Source of the DNA: Pantoea rwandensis
GTDB lineage: Bacteria; Pseudomonadota; Gammaproteobacteria; Enterobacterales; Enterobacteriaceae
Direction of reading: 5' to 3'
Assembly (NCBI RefSeq): GCF_002095475.1
Contig: NZ_MLFR01000009.1
Span: forward strand, 1-64,000
Length of the DNA: 64,000 bases
Shown: in pieces, positions 34,596-43,069 of the stretch
Numbering within the stretch: the stretch's first letter is position 1
Layout: each line of letters begins with the position of its first letter
Position numbers and translations under genes: made by a program
Notes under the pieces: generated by a model
What the model was told of the DNA's origin: nothing
Databases searched by the model: none
Seen by the model: the letters and a program-made list of their open reading frames with translations, nothing else

Positions 34596-35047
34596 AACGG
34601 CTGCTTCTGTTATTCGTGGGCTTGATGCTCAGCACCAGCCTGTGGGCGGCCATCGATACCTATCAATTCGATTCGGTGCAGCAGGAAGAGCAATATCGCG
34701 ATCTCACCGGATCGCTGCGCTGTCCTAAGTGCCAAAACAACAGCATTGCCGATTCCAATGCAATGATAGCCGCCGATATGCGCCTGAAAGTGTATGAGCT
34801 GATGAAGCAAGGCCAGAGTCGCCAGCAGATCATTCATTACATGGTGGCACGTTATGGCAACTTCGTGACCTATGAACCGCCGGTCACCCCCTCGACGCTG
34901 ATTCTGTGGGTAGGGCCAGCGCTGTTTGTGGTGCTCGGCGGGTTAATAATTATTCTGCGCAATCGCCGCGGTAAATCGCGTAGCGATCTCGATGACGATG
35001 AACAACAACGCCTTGCGGCGATTCTAAAGCGTGACGGGAAGCCGTAA
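34592..35047 (+). CDS. ccmH: cytochrome c maturation protein CcmH (redox part)
   Basis: A 151-residue periplasmic thiol oxidoreductase. A signal peptide or anchor precedes residue 20 (LLLLFVGLMLSTSLWA), the LRCPKCQNNS motif has Cys44 and Cys47, and a C-terminal helix (LILWVGPALFVVLGGLIIIL) anchors it. Start is GTG, overlapping the ccmG stop as GTGA. In E. coli this domain is fused to the next; here they are separate genes. Confidence 0.94.
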   Translation: MKRLLLLFVGLMLSTSLWAAIDTYQFDSVQQEEQYRDLTGSLRCPKCQNNSIADSNAMIAADMRLKVYELMKQGQSRQQIIHYMVARYGNFVTYEPPVTPSTLILWVGPALFVVLGGLIIILRNRRGKSRSDLDDDEQQRLAAILKRDGKP

Positions 35048-36258
35048 TGACTGGATTTTGGATTACCCTGATTATCTTGCTGGTGGCGGCGTCAGTGCTG
35101 TTTGTCAGCGCAGGCTGGCGTCAGCGTGAAGCCAGCAGTGGCGATCGCGATCGTCTGAACACCGATTTTTATCAGCAGCGTCTGCGTGAATTGGAGCGCG
35201 ATGAAGAAGAGGGCGTCGTGGCAGAGCGCCCTGAGATGGTACGCGAACTGCAGCAAACCTTGCTGACCGATGTGCCTACTGAGCACGCTGCGCGCATTCA
35301 TCACAGCAGCCGCTGGGTTTTATTGCCGGGTGTGGTGGTGCTACTGCTGGTGTCGGTAGGTTTCTATCTGAAAACCGGCGGATTGGGACAACTGGCAGGT
35401 TGGGTGAGTGTGCAACAGGAATACCCTGAACTGCGCGCCCGTTTAATGGACCCAAAAGCAACCCCTTTGACAATGGAAGAGCTGGCCCGTTTACAGTTGG
35501 GATTGCGTAGTTCTTTGCAGAACGATCCTCAGAATCTCAACGACTGGACGATGCTAGGCCGTCTGGGCATGGTACTAAATAATGCCACCAGTGCGAGTCA
35601 GGCTTTCCAGCGTGCGCTGCAACTGGCGCCAAACAATCTGGAACTGCAGCAAGATTACGCGGAGGTTCTGACACGCTCCAGCGATCCGCAGGATAACCGT
35701 CAGGCGAATGTCTTGCTGAAAGATCTGTTAAACCACGATCGTAACAACGTGCGCACGCTGAGCCTGTTGGCATTTAATGCTTTTCAACAGCAGCAATATG
35801 ATGAGGCGATAAGCACGTGGCAGGTGATGCTGAAGGTGTTACCCGCAGGCGATAAGCGTATCACTATGATTCAGCGCAGCATTGAACAAGCGAAAACGGA
35901 TGCAGGACAGCAAAATAGTCACCTGGCATTGACGGTGAGTTTAGCTCCGCAGGCAGAAAAAATGTTACCGCAAGGCGGAGTGATGTATATTTCTGTGTCT
36001 GACGGTGCTTCACCGGTGCCTGTGGCTGTGAAGCGTTTACCGCTGAGCCACTTCCCGTTATCGCTCACGCTTGATGACAGTAACGCCATGATGCAAGACC
36101 GCCTACTTTCGGCGCAGCATCAGGTGCAGGTCCGGGTGCGTATCTCGCGCGATGGTAGTGCCAATCCTCAATCTGGGGACTGGTTTGGTTTAAGCGCGGT
36201 TACCCCTTGGGATGGTCATCAGCAAATGGCTGTGGAAATTAATCAACAGCAGCCCTGA
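35047..36258 (+). CDS. ccmI: apocytochrome c chaperone CcmI (TPR protein)
   Basis: A 403-residue protein. Two helices near residues 5-22 and 92-112 anchor it in the inner membrane; a TPR domain at about 160-300 (LNDWTMLGRLGMVLNNATSA, QAFQRALQLAPNNLELQQDYAEVL) binds the C-terminus of apocytochromes; a C-terminal domain of about 100 residues follows (LALTVSLAPQAEKMLPQGG). It begins TAATG on the ccmH stop. This corresponds to the C-terminal half of E. coli CcmH. Last ccm gene; mlaA starts 35 bp on. Confidence 0.92.
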   Translation: MTGFWITLIILLVAASVLFVSAGWRQREASSGDRDRLNTDFYQQRLRELERDEEEGVVAERPEMVRELQQTLLTDVPTEHAARIHHSSRWVLLPGVVVLLLVSVGFYLKTGGLGQLAGWVSVQQEYPELRARLMDPKATPLTMEELARLQLGLRSSLQNDPQNLNDWTMLGRLGMVLNNATSASQAFQRALQLAPNNLELQQDYAEVLTRSSDPQDNRQANVLLKDLLNHDRNNVRTLSLLAFNAFQQQQYDEAISTWQVMLKVLPAGDKRITMIQRSIEQAKTDAGQQNSHLALTVSLAPQAEKMLPQGGVMYISVSDGASPVPVAVKRLPLSHFPLSLTLDDSNAMMQDRLLSAQHQVQVRVRISRDGSANPQSGDWFGLSAVTPWDGHQQMAVEINQQQP

Positions 36259-36293
36259 AGCGATACATTTTTCAACCGCACAGGGAGATAAGA

Positions 36294-37061
36294 ATGAATA
36301 ACCGCCTGACCGGTATGGCGCTGGCCAGCTTGCTGCTCGTGGGATGTGCCAGTTCAAAACCGGCGGATCCAACGCAGCCTGCGCAGCGCAGCGATCCGCT
36401 CGAAGGCTTTAACCGCACGATGTTTAACTTCAACTACAACGTGCTGGATCCTTATGTCGTGCGTCCGGTTGCGGTTGCATGGCGCGATTACGTGCCTGTG
36501 CCTGCGCGCAGTGGTTTAAGTAATTTCCTGGGAAACCTGGATGAACCCGCCAGCATGCTGAACTCGATTCTGGTGGGAGAGCCGCGTCAGGCGGGGATCC
36601 ACTTTACGCGTTTCTTCCTCAATACCGTGTTAGGGTTGGGCGGATTTATCGATGTAGCAGGCAAAGCGAATACAGAGTTGGCGCGTGAAGTGCCGCACCA
36701 TTTTGGTAGCACTCTGGGTCGTTACGGTGCGGGCTACGGTCCATACGTGGTGTTGCCGGGTTACGGTAGCTTCACGGTGCGTCAGGATGGTGGCGACTAT
36801 GTCGATACACTCTACCCTGTGCTGAGCTGGCTCACCTGGCCAATGTCGATTGGCAAATGGACACTGGAAGGCGTGGAAACGCGTGCACAGCTGTTGGATT
36901 CAGATGCCATCCTTAAGCAACAGCAAGATCCGTATGCCTTTATACGTAATGCCTATTTCCAGCGTAATGACTTCCTCGCCAATGGCGGCAAGTTGAAGCC
37001 GGAAGAGAATCCGAACGCCAGCGCGATTCAGGATGATTTAAAAGATATCGATTCACAGTAA
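36294..37061 (+). CDS. mlaA: phospholipid-binding outer-membrane lipoprotein MlaA (VacJ)
   Basis: A 255-residue lipoprotein of the Mla system, which removes misplaced phospholipids from the outer leaflet of the outer membrane. Lipobox LVGC with Cys18 (+2 Ala-Ser, outer-membrane sorting). Conserved stretches: DPLEGFNRTMFNFNYNVLDP, LNSILVGEPRQAG, RFFLNTVLGLGGFIDVA and YGPYVVLPGYG. ATG with GGGAGATAA upstream. Thirty-five bases after ccmI, so it may share the ccm transcript. A strong terminator follows. Confidence 0.96.
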   Translation: MNNRLTGMALASLLLVGCASSKPADPTQPAQRSDPLEGFNRTMFNFNYNVLDPYVVRPVAVAWRDYVPVPARSGLSNFLGNLDEPASMLNSILVGEPRQAGIHFTRFFLNTVLGLGGFIDVAGKANTELAREVPHHFGSTLGRYGAGYGPYVVLPGYGSFTVRQDGGDYVDTLYPVLSWLTWPMSIGKWTLEGVETRAQLLDSDAILKQQQDPYAFIRNAYFQRNDFLANGGKLKPEENPNASAIQDDLKDIDSQ

Positions 37062-37065
37062 AAAT

Positions 37066-37095
37066 AATGGCGACTTTCACAGTCGCCATTTTTTT
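37066..37095 (+). terminator. terminator of mlaA
   Basis: Ten-bp stem AATGGCGACT-TTCAC-AGTCGCCATT with TTTTTTT; the preceding AAAATA permits use from the other side too. It overlaps the 3' end of the next, convergent gene. Confidence 0.92.
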
Positions 37096-38605
37096 ATGTC
37101 TGCTTTACGGGCTGCCTGAGGAGTATGCCCACCCACACTGCGCACCCAAGCGTTATCGCAGCCAATCCGTTGAGCAGGATAAAATACGCATGCTCCACAT
37201 TGCTCATCAGCAAGGGGGCCGAAATCTGCGGCAGCAGTTCATGTGCTTGAAGAACGTGACTACCTGATAACCACACCGCAGCTTTATCACGTGACGCGAT
37301 ATCCAGAGTGGGGAAGCTTTCTTGAAGGCCCAGCTGATTGAGCAACGCCAGTAGCGCCATCACTATCGCCAAAGCAATCCCTTCACCCGCCACACGCACA
37401 GTATTAAACAAACCTGCCGCCATTCCTGCACGTTCTACCGATACCGCCGACACGGCCAGCCCGTCCATTAATCCCCATGGCAATGCGGCACCCATGCCGG
37501 TCACAAACATCGAGCAAGTGAGTGCAACGAGTCCATCCGTTTTTATCGCATGCGCCATGCCGATTAAACCCAGCGTTGCTAGCAGCAAGCCTGCCACTGA
37601 GATGTTCCCCGGATTAAACCAACGTGTTAGCCAGGCCGCGATGCCAGGAAAAATCAACATCGGAGCAGTGAGGGCCAGCAAAATGACCGCGCTTTGTGTT
37701 TCGCTAAAGTTACGCGCGCCCATTAAAAATAGCGGGACAACAATCAACAGCACCACGTAGCAGTAGCAGGTTGCCACCGGCAACAGCAGCACGCCGGCAA
37801 AATGCGGCTGACGCAGCAGTGCCAGAGTGAAAACCGGATGGGCGATACGCTGCGTGTGGCGGACAAACAATGCGCCTGCCAGCAGAGTCATGGCCAACCC
37901 GATGAACACCGTCAATGACAATGCTCCGTATTGCGGTAGCAGGATCAGCGTAGTGGTGAAGGCGAGGAGGGCGAGGCTAAACAGGGCCGTTCCGTGTATG
38001 TCTGCCGGGACGGATGGCGGGGTCTTCATGGCGGTGATACTGAGTTGTCCCGCCAGTCCGATTACCATTGCCATGGCAGCCAACAGCGCATACACCCAAC
38101 GCCAGCTGAGCGCGTCGGTGATGATGCCCATCACTAAGGGACCGAATGCCAAGCCAACGCCGAATAAAGTACCCAGTAAACTGAAAACCCGCGTGCGTGC
38201 TGGCCCATTGTAGAGATGCGCCAGCGCCGTGGCACCCCCCGCCAGCGTCAACGCGGCGGCAATACCCTGCAAGGCGCGATAAACGCCGAGCGTTAATGTG
38301 CTACTGGTGAGAGCAATCAGCAGGGAACTGACAGCGAATAGCGCCAGTCCGGCGATGAATACGCGCTTATGTCGAAGCTTGTCGGCCGCCACGCCCGCCG
38401 CCAATAAGCCACTGCCAAAGGTCAGCATGAAGCCATTGGTTAGCCAGGCGAGCGACAGTGGCCCACCGTGAAGATCCCTGCTAATTGCGGCTGTGGTCAC
38501 CACGCCGCCGGTAAAACTCAAAGGGAGTAATAACGCCGCCAGTAAAATCGCTAAGGTCGCACTGATATTGACGCCTGAAGAGGATGTGCTGCTGATTTCC
38601 GTCAT
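37094..38605 (-). CDS. DHA2-type MFS transporter
   Basis: A 503-residue, 14-helix major facilitator. Helix 1-2 loop and motifs: SFTGGVVTTAAISRDLHGGP, then the motif A region AADKLRHKRVFIAG, motif B YRALQGIAAALTLAGG and motif C TLFGVGLAFGPLVMGIITDA. Such pumps export drugs or metabolites. It is divergent from a LysR-type gene 107 bp away, the probable regulator. The start ATG at 38603-38605 has a GGGCAGAT-like weak ribosome site. Substrate unknown. Confidence 0.85.
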   Translation of the reverse strand: MTEISSTSSSGVNISATLAILLAALLLPLSFTGGVVTTAAISRDLHGGPLSLAWLTNGFMLTFGSGLLAAGVAADKLRHKRVFIAGLALFAVSSLLIALTSSTLTLGVYRALQGIAAALTLAGGATALAHLYNGPARTRVFSLLGTLFGVGLAFGPLVMGIITDALSWRWVYALLAAMAMVIGLAGQLSITAMKTPPSVPADIHGTALFSLALLAFTTTLILLPQYGALSLTVFIGLAMTLLAGALFVRHTQRIAHPVFTLALLRQPHFAGVLLLPVATCYCYVVLLIVVPLFLMGARNFSETQSAVILLALTAPMLIFPGIAAWLTRWFNPGNISVAGLLLATLGLIGMAHAIKTDGLVALTCSMFVTGMGAALPWGLMDGLAVSAVSVERAGMAAGLFNTVRVAGEGIALAIVMALLALLNQLGLQESFPTLDIASRDKAAVWLSGSHVLQAHELLPQISAPLLMSNVEHAYFILLNGLAAITLGCAVWVGILLRQPVKQT

Positions 38606-38712
38606 TGCGTATCTCGTACAGAATGGAGTAGATGACGTAACAGACTATTGTGGATATAAAAGAGGATAAACGGGGTGTAACTCCACTCTTTGCGGACATA
38701 AGGTTTATTATC

Positions 38713-39609
38713 ATGGACAGTCTTACCTCATTGAGCGCTTTTGTGCGCACGGCTGAAACACTCAGCTTTGTGCAGGCGGCACAGCTGCTGGGCATTTCTG
38801 CTTCTGCAGTGGGTAAAAATGTGGCTCGGCTTGAACAACAGCTTGGGGTAAGACTGTTCAATCGCAGCACACGCAGTGTGAGTCTGACAGCCGAAGGGGC
38901 ATTGTTACTGGCACGAACACGTCCCATCCTTGAGCAACTGCGTGATGTGGAAGCGGAGATCACCCAAGCCGTTGCCCATCCAAGTGGCAAACTGCGTGTG
39001 TCACTACCGGTGGTGGGGTATCGATTGATTACGCCACTGCTCCCGCAATTTCATCAGCTCTATCCTGACGTTGAATTAGATTTTGATTTTAGTGACCGAC
39101 TGGTCAACGTGATTGATGAGGGGTTTGATGTCGCTATCCGCAGCGGCGAGATGCAGGATTCGCGGTTACAGGCGCGTACGCTAGGACCTTTTCGTTTTGT
39201 GCTTTGCGCCAGTCCAGACTACCTCGCGGCAAGGGGGACGCCAACGGCGAGTGCTGACTTGGCACAGCATCACTGCATTTTCTTTCGTTTTCCCGCAACA
39301 GGGTTGATTCAACACTGGGAACTGGCGGATCTTCGCGTCACCGGAGATTTCCAGCCCGCTAAATCACTGACGGTGAATAATATCGAAGCGATGGTGCAGA
39401 GCACGTTAGCCGGTATGGGGATCAGCTATATCCCTGATTTTGTGGTGCGCGAAGTGCTGGAACAGGGCAAGTTAATAGAAGTGCTGCCGGGGAGTTGTAT
39501 TCGAGAAAGTGGTTTTTCGGCGATCTGGCCGGGGCGCTATCTGCCACCACGCGTTCGCTGCTTTATTGATTATCTGGCCGAGCACTGGCCAGTATCCCGT
39601 CGCCAATAA
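38713..39609 (+). CDS. LysR-family transcriptional regulator
   Basis: A 298-residue regulator. The winged helix-turn-helix at residues 1-60 reads LSAFVRTAETLSFVQAAQLL, GISASAVGKNVARLEQQLGV, RLFNRSTRSVSLT; the effector domain spans about 90-295 (GKLRVSLPVVGYRLITPLLP, DVAIRSGEMQDSRLQARTLG). The subgroup resembles those regulating nearby transporters or oxidoreductases. I chose ATG 38713, which gives the standard N-terminus; the upstream extension of 21 residues lacks support. Likely regulates the divergent MFS gene. Confidence 0.88.
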   Translation: MDSLTSLSAFVRTAETLSFVQAAQLLGISASAVGKNVARLEQQLGVRLFNRSTRSVSLTAEGALLLARTRPILEQLRDVEAEITQAVAHPSGKLRVSLPVVGYRLITPLLPQFHQLYPDVELDFDFSDRLVNVIDEGFDVAIRSGEMQDSRLQARTLGPFRFVLCASPDYLAARGTPTASADLAQHHCIFFRFPATGLIQHWELADLRVTGDFQPAKSLTVNNIEAMVQSTLAGMGISYIPDFVVREVLEQGKLIEVLPGSCIRESGFSAIWPGRYLPPRVRCFIDYLAEHWPVSRRQ

Positions 39610-39610
39610 A

Positions 39611-39634
39611 AACGGCGACATCGCTGTCGCCGTT
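39611..39634 (-). terminator. terminator between lysR-type gene and fadL
   Basis: Perfect ten-bp stem AACGGCGACA-TCGC-TGTCGCCGTT; on the minus strand it is followed by TTTTTATTGG, so it mainly terminates fadL. Confidence 0.85.
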
Positions 39635-39653
39635 GTACACACCGTCGTTGGCA

Positions 39654-40937
39654 TCAGAACTTGTAGTTAAAGCCCGCGCCGTACAGCCAGGCTTTACCAT
39701 CGGAGTTAAAGGTATATGAACCTTCTTTGATGGTGACTTTCTGGCCGTGCATATAGGAAATACCCAAATCAATAGAGGCATCTTCATTGAAGGCATAAGA
39801 TGCACCGGCGCTCAGCCACAGGCGATCCTGATCTGGGATAGAGATTGAGCGTTTATCCGCTGGCACCGGGCTGTCATCAAACGCAATACCGGTACGGAAG
39901 GTCCAGTTATCGTCGTAGAAGTAGGTGGTACCCAAAGCGATGCGGTAGGCATCGTGGTAGCCTTCATCCTTATAGAACAACGTTTGGCCATTACTGCCCG
40001 TGGCCTTCAGCTCTTGGAACTGGCTCCAGCTGGTGTAGGCCATGCTGTAGTGTACCGCCCACTGTGGCGCCACTTTATGCCAGCCTGACACTTCCCACAT
40101 TTCTGGCAGATTGAGCGTCAACGATCCCGGAATCGTCGCGCCGCCTGTACCATAAGGCAGCCCTAACAACTGCGCTTGCGGTAAGGAGTTAACAAAGGTA
40201 GGTAAGTCGCTGCGGTAGTTGCCGTCGAAATCGATTTTTACCTCAGAACGGTAGGTAAAGCCGAAGCGGTTGTTTTTGTCCACTTCATATAAAATCCCTG
40301 CGTTCCAGCCGTATCCCCATTTATTACCGTTCAGGTGTGCCACTTTTGTGTCAGCGGGTAGGCCCAATGCAGAGCCGGCTTCACCTGCATAACGTTCGAT
40401 TTTAGCTTTGGCGTAAACCGCATCAAATCCAAGGCCGAAACTGAAATGTTCGTTCAAACGATAAGCTGTACTGATATTAAAGTTACCGGTCTGCAGATCG
40501 GTTTTACCGCCATATCCGCCTGCGGTGTAGCCATCATTAAACTCTGTTGCCAGACCATAGTTCGACGTAACAGATGCACCAACCCACCATTGATCATTAA
40601 TCGGTTGGACGTAATGAATATTGGGCACCCACTGATTCGGCGCAATATTGCTGGCATTCAGGCTGCGCCCGGTAGGACTTTGACCCGTGATATTCACATC
40701 AGGATCAATATAAACAGCACCGATAGAGAACGATGGACGATCCATCAATGCCATGGTCGCGGGGTTGCGGCTGGCGGATGCGGCGGTATCGCCCATCGCA
40801 CCTTCACCCGAATATGCACGACCTAAACCAATTGCTGAGAATTCATTAAGTTGAAAGCCTGCGGCGTAAACTTGGGAAGAAATAAGCGCCACAGCAGCTG
40901 CCACAGCTGACTTTGCAAACAGGTTCTTATGGTTCAT
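39654..40937 (-). CDS. fadL: long-chain fatty acid outer-membrane transporter FadL
   Basis: A 427-residue outer-membrane 14-strand beta-barrel that imports long-chain fatty acids. Signal peptide of about 25 residues ([21 protein letters not shown]), then the conserved plug and N-terminus [20 protein letters not shown], and SRNPA. It ends in [13 protein letters not shown], with the C-terminal Phe needed for barrel assembly. ATG 40935-40937 fits GAGG eight bases upstream. FadR-like sites lie before it, as in E. coli where fatty acids induce fadL. Several loops are shorter than in E. coli. Confidence 0.95.
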   Translation of the reverse strand: MNHKNLFAKSAVAAAVALISSQVYAAGFQLNEFSAIGLGRAYSGEGAMGDTAASASRNPATMALMDRPSFSIGAVYIDPDVNITGQSPTGRSLNASNIAPNQWVPNIHYVQPINDQWWVGASVTSNYGLATEFNDGYTAGGYGGKTDLQTGNFNISTAYRLNEHFSFGLGFDAVYAKAKIERYAGEAGSALGLPADTKVAHLNGNKWGYGWNAGILYEVDKNNRFGFTYRSEVKIDFDGNYRSDLPTFVNSLPQAQLLGLPYGTGGATIPGSLTLNLPEMWEVSGWHKVAPQWAVHYSMAYTSWSQFQELKATGSNGQTLFYKDEGYHDAYRIALGTTYFYDDNWTFRTGIAFDDSPVPADKRSISIPDQDRLWLSAGASYAFNEDASIDLGISYMHGQKVTIKEGSYTFNSDGKAWLYGAGFNYKF

Positions 40938-41024
40938 GACCACAACCTCATCTAGATTTATTATTAAACGTTGTTACGTCGCGTAACAAAGGACGGCGGA
41001 TTGTAGGGACTGATGACAAAGACA

Positions 41025-41063
41025 CATATCAGACCAGTGCGACGAGTATAGGTCCGACCTGTG
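41025..41063 (-). promoter_or_regulatory. FadR-like operators upstream of fadL
   Basis: TATAGGTCCGACCTGTG at 41047-41063 is a near-exact match to the FadR consensus core (TGGTCCGACCTGT). A second, weaker site, ATCAGACCAGTGCG at about 41027-41040, resembles a half-site in the other orientation (ACTGGTCTGAT). They lie 90-130 bp before fadL, which in E. coli is repressed by FadR. Confidence 0.75.
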
Positions 41064-41183
41064 TATTTGTTGCAATATTGTTTTTTAAATATTTCCAATT
41101 TGATCGACAAAATCAGATCTGCTTAACAAAATCGTATTGATGCCCATTCAGCATAGCGGTCAAATTTGTTCTGGATCAATTTT

Positions 41184-41205
41184 TAGTGTGATATTCGTCA
41201 CTTAG
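41184..41205 (+). promoter_or_regulatory. CRP-like site in the fadL-yfcZ gap
   Basis: TGTGA-TATTCG-TCACT, matching the CRP consensus with nine of ten core positions. It lies 90 bp before yfcZ and 248 bp before fadL. E. coli fad genes need CRP. The rest of 40938-41294 is AT-rich; I see no further gene. Confidence 0.65.
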
Positions 41206-41294
41206 CGGCAGGGAGATAGATGGCAGGGCGCATGGGGCGTACAATTTGCGTTAGAAATGATCCGCTTGTATCGATTTTTCGTCAGGAGAGAGCT

Positions 41295-41591
41295 ATGACT
41301 GATGCCATTAAAAAATGCAGTGCCAACGAAACCGCAGCCTGTTGCTGTGTGGATGTGGGCACAGTGATGGACAATACCGATTGTACCGCCAGTTGGTCTG
41401 GTGTATTTGCCGATCGCCATGCTGCGGAGGTGATGCTGGCGCACCTGAGTGACAAAGCACGTCAGGTGGAATCCGATCCCTGCGATATTCGCTCCGCTTT
41501 TATCGAGGAAGCGGCTGGTGTGCGTCTCAATGTTGATTTCACTTTTGCTTGCCAGGCTGAAACCCTGATTTTCCAGCTCGGCTTACGCTAA
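41295..41591 (+). CDS. yfcZ: YfcZ/YiiS family protein
   Basis: A 98-residue cytosolic protein of the UPF0381 (YfcZ/YiiS) family. It has a Cys-rich N-terminus (KKCSANETAACCCVDVGTVM), and the conserved DFTFACQAETLIFQLGLR C-terminus matches E. coli YfcZ. It stands between fadL and fadI as in E. coli. ATG preceded by AGGAGAGA. The role is unknown; the clustered cysteines suggest metal or redox chemistry, but this is not established. Confidence 0.93.
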   Translation: MTDAIKKCSANETAACCCVDVGTVMDNTDCTASWSGVFADRHAAEVMLAHLSDKARQVESDPCDIRSAFIEEAAGVRLNVDFTFACQAETLIFQLGLR

Positions 41592-41598
41592 TCCTGCT

Positions 41599-41635
41599 GC
41601 TGCCGGAAGCCCTTTCGGCAGCGTTTTCTCTTTTT
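41599..41635 (+). terminator. terminator of yfcZ
   Basis: Stem GCTGCCG...CGGCAGC followed by GTTTTCTCTTTTT, eight bases past the stop. Confidence 0.88.
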
Positions 41636-41703
41636 CGTGTCTTCCCTCGCACTTTTTTTCTTCTGTTATTGGCGACTTAGCGACACCTGGTTAACACTGA
41701 TGA

Positions 41704-41720
41704 TCAGGTCAGACCTGTTT
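41704..41720 (+). promoter_or_regulatory. FadR operator of fadIJ
   Basis: TCAGGTCAGACCTGTTT, an excellent FadR box with the CAGGTCAGACCTG palindrome, 39 bp before the fadI start codon. It fits the known FadR repression of fadIJ. Confidence 0.85.
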
Positions 41721-41758
41721 GGCAATGATGCCAGGGTCGTAAATTACAGGTGAGTGCA

Positions 41759-43069
41759 ATGAGCAAAGCGCAGCCGCTGCTGACGCGTCAGGGCGAACGT
41801 ATCGCCATAACCCACGGATTACGCACACCTTTCGCACGGCAGGCGAGTGATTTTCACGGCATTCCGGCGCTAGAGTTAGGGCGCATGGTGGTGTCTGAGC
41901 TAATGGCACGTAGCGAATTACCTTTTGAGGTGATCGATCAACTGGTATTTGGTCAAGTGGTGCAGATGCCGGAAGCGCCGAATATTGCGCGCGAAATCGT
42001 CCTCAGTAGTGGTTTGAGTGTGCACACTGATGCCTACAGTGTCAGCCGCGCGTGCGCCACCAGTTTTCAGGCGGTGGCCAATGTAGCGGAGAGCCTGATG
42101 GCCGGCACCATCAATGCCGGCATTGCAGGGGGAGCCGATTCCTCTTCGGTACTGCCGATTGGCGTCAGCAAAACGCTGGCACGCGCATTGGTCGATCTCA
42201 ACAAAGCACGGACCTTCAGCAAAAAACTGCAAATTTTACGCCGCTTGCGTCCGCGCGATCTGTTGCCGGTGCCACCGGCGGTGGCGGAGTTTTCTACCGG
42301 ATTACGCATGGGAGATACCGCCGAGCAGATGGCAAAAACGCATGGCATCACGCGCGAGCAGCAAGATGCGCTGGCGCTGCGCTCGCATCAACATGCTGCA
42401 CGCGCCTGGCAGTCCGGCGTATTGGCGCAAGAAGTGATGCCCGCGTTTGTGCCACCGTGGAAAGCGCCGATTGAGCAGGATAACAATATCCGCTTCAACG
42501 CCAGCGCCAGTGATTACGCCAAACTTCGCCCGGCATTTGATCGTCGCCATGGTTCAGTCACTGCCGCTAACAGCACGCCACTCACTGATGGGGCAGCGGC
42601 GGTGATATTAATGCGTGAAGGGCGCGCACGTGAGCTGGGCATCACTCCGCTTGGCTATCTACGTAGCTACGCCTTCACCGCAATCGATGTCTGGCAGGAC
42701 ATGCTGCTCGGTCCCGCTTATGCCTCACCGCTGGCGCTGGAACGTGCGGGGATCACCCTTAACGAGTTGACGTTGATTGATATGCATGAGGCTTTTGCTG
42801 CCCAAACCCTGGCTAATTTGAAAATGTTCCGCGATGAACGCTTCGCCCGCGACGTGCTCAATCGGCCGCATGCGCTGGGTGAAGTCAATGAAGAGCGTTT
42901 CAATGTCCTGGGCGGTTCGATTGCTTATGGCCACCCATTTGCCGCGACGGGCGCGCGTATGATCACCCAAACACTGCAGGAACTGCGGCGACGCGGTGGA
43001 GGACTGGGATTGGTCACCGCCTGTGCAGCGGGTGGTTTAGGCACCGCAATGGTTCTGGAGGCTGAGTAA
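41759..43069 (+). CDS. fadI: 3-ketoacyl-CoA thiolase FadI
   Basis: A 436-residue thiolase of the FadIJ complex, cleaving 3-ketoacyl-CoA to acyl-CoA (two carbons shorter) and acetyl-CoA, mainly under anaerobic conditions. Cys99 ([13 protein letters not shown]), the [16 protein letters not shown] His and the ACAAGGLG Cys form the catalytic set. Identical in length to E. coli FadI. I chose ATG 41759 (AGGTGA upstream); GTG 41750 in frame is less likely. The stop overlaps the fadJ start (TAATG). Beta-subunit of the complex with FadJ. Confidence 0.95.
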   Translation: MSKAQPLLTRQGERIAITHGLRTPFARQASDFHGIPALELGRMVVSELMARSELPFEVIDQLVFGQVVQMPEAPNIAREIVLSSGLSVHTDAYSVSRACATSFQAVANVAESLMAGTINAGIAGGADSSSVLPIGVSKTLARALVDLNKARTFSKKLQILRRLRPRDLLPVPPAVAEFSTGLRMGDTAEQMAKTHGITREQQDALALRSHQHAARAWQSGVLAQEVMPAFVPPWKAPIEQDNNIRFNASASDYAKLRPAFDRRHGSVTAANSTPLTDGAAAVILMREGRARELGITPLGYLRSYAFTAIDVWQDMLLGPAYASPLALERAGITLNELTLIDMHEAFAAQTLANLKMFRDERFARDVLNRPHALGEVNEERFNVLGGSIAYGHPFAATGARMITQTLQELRRRGGGLGLVTACAAGGLGTAMVLEAE

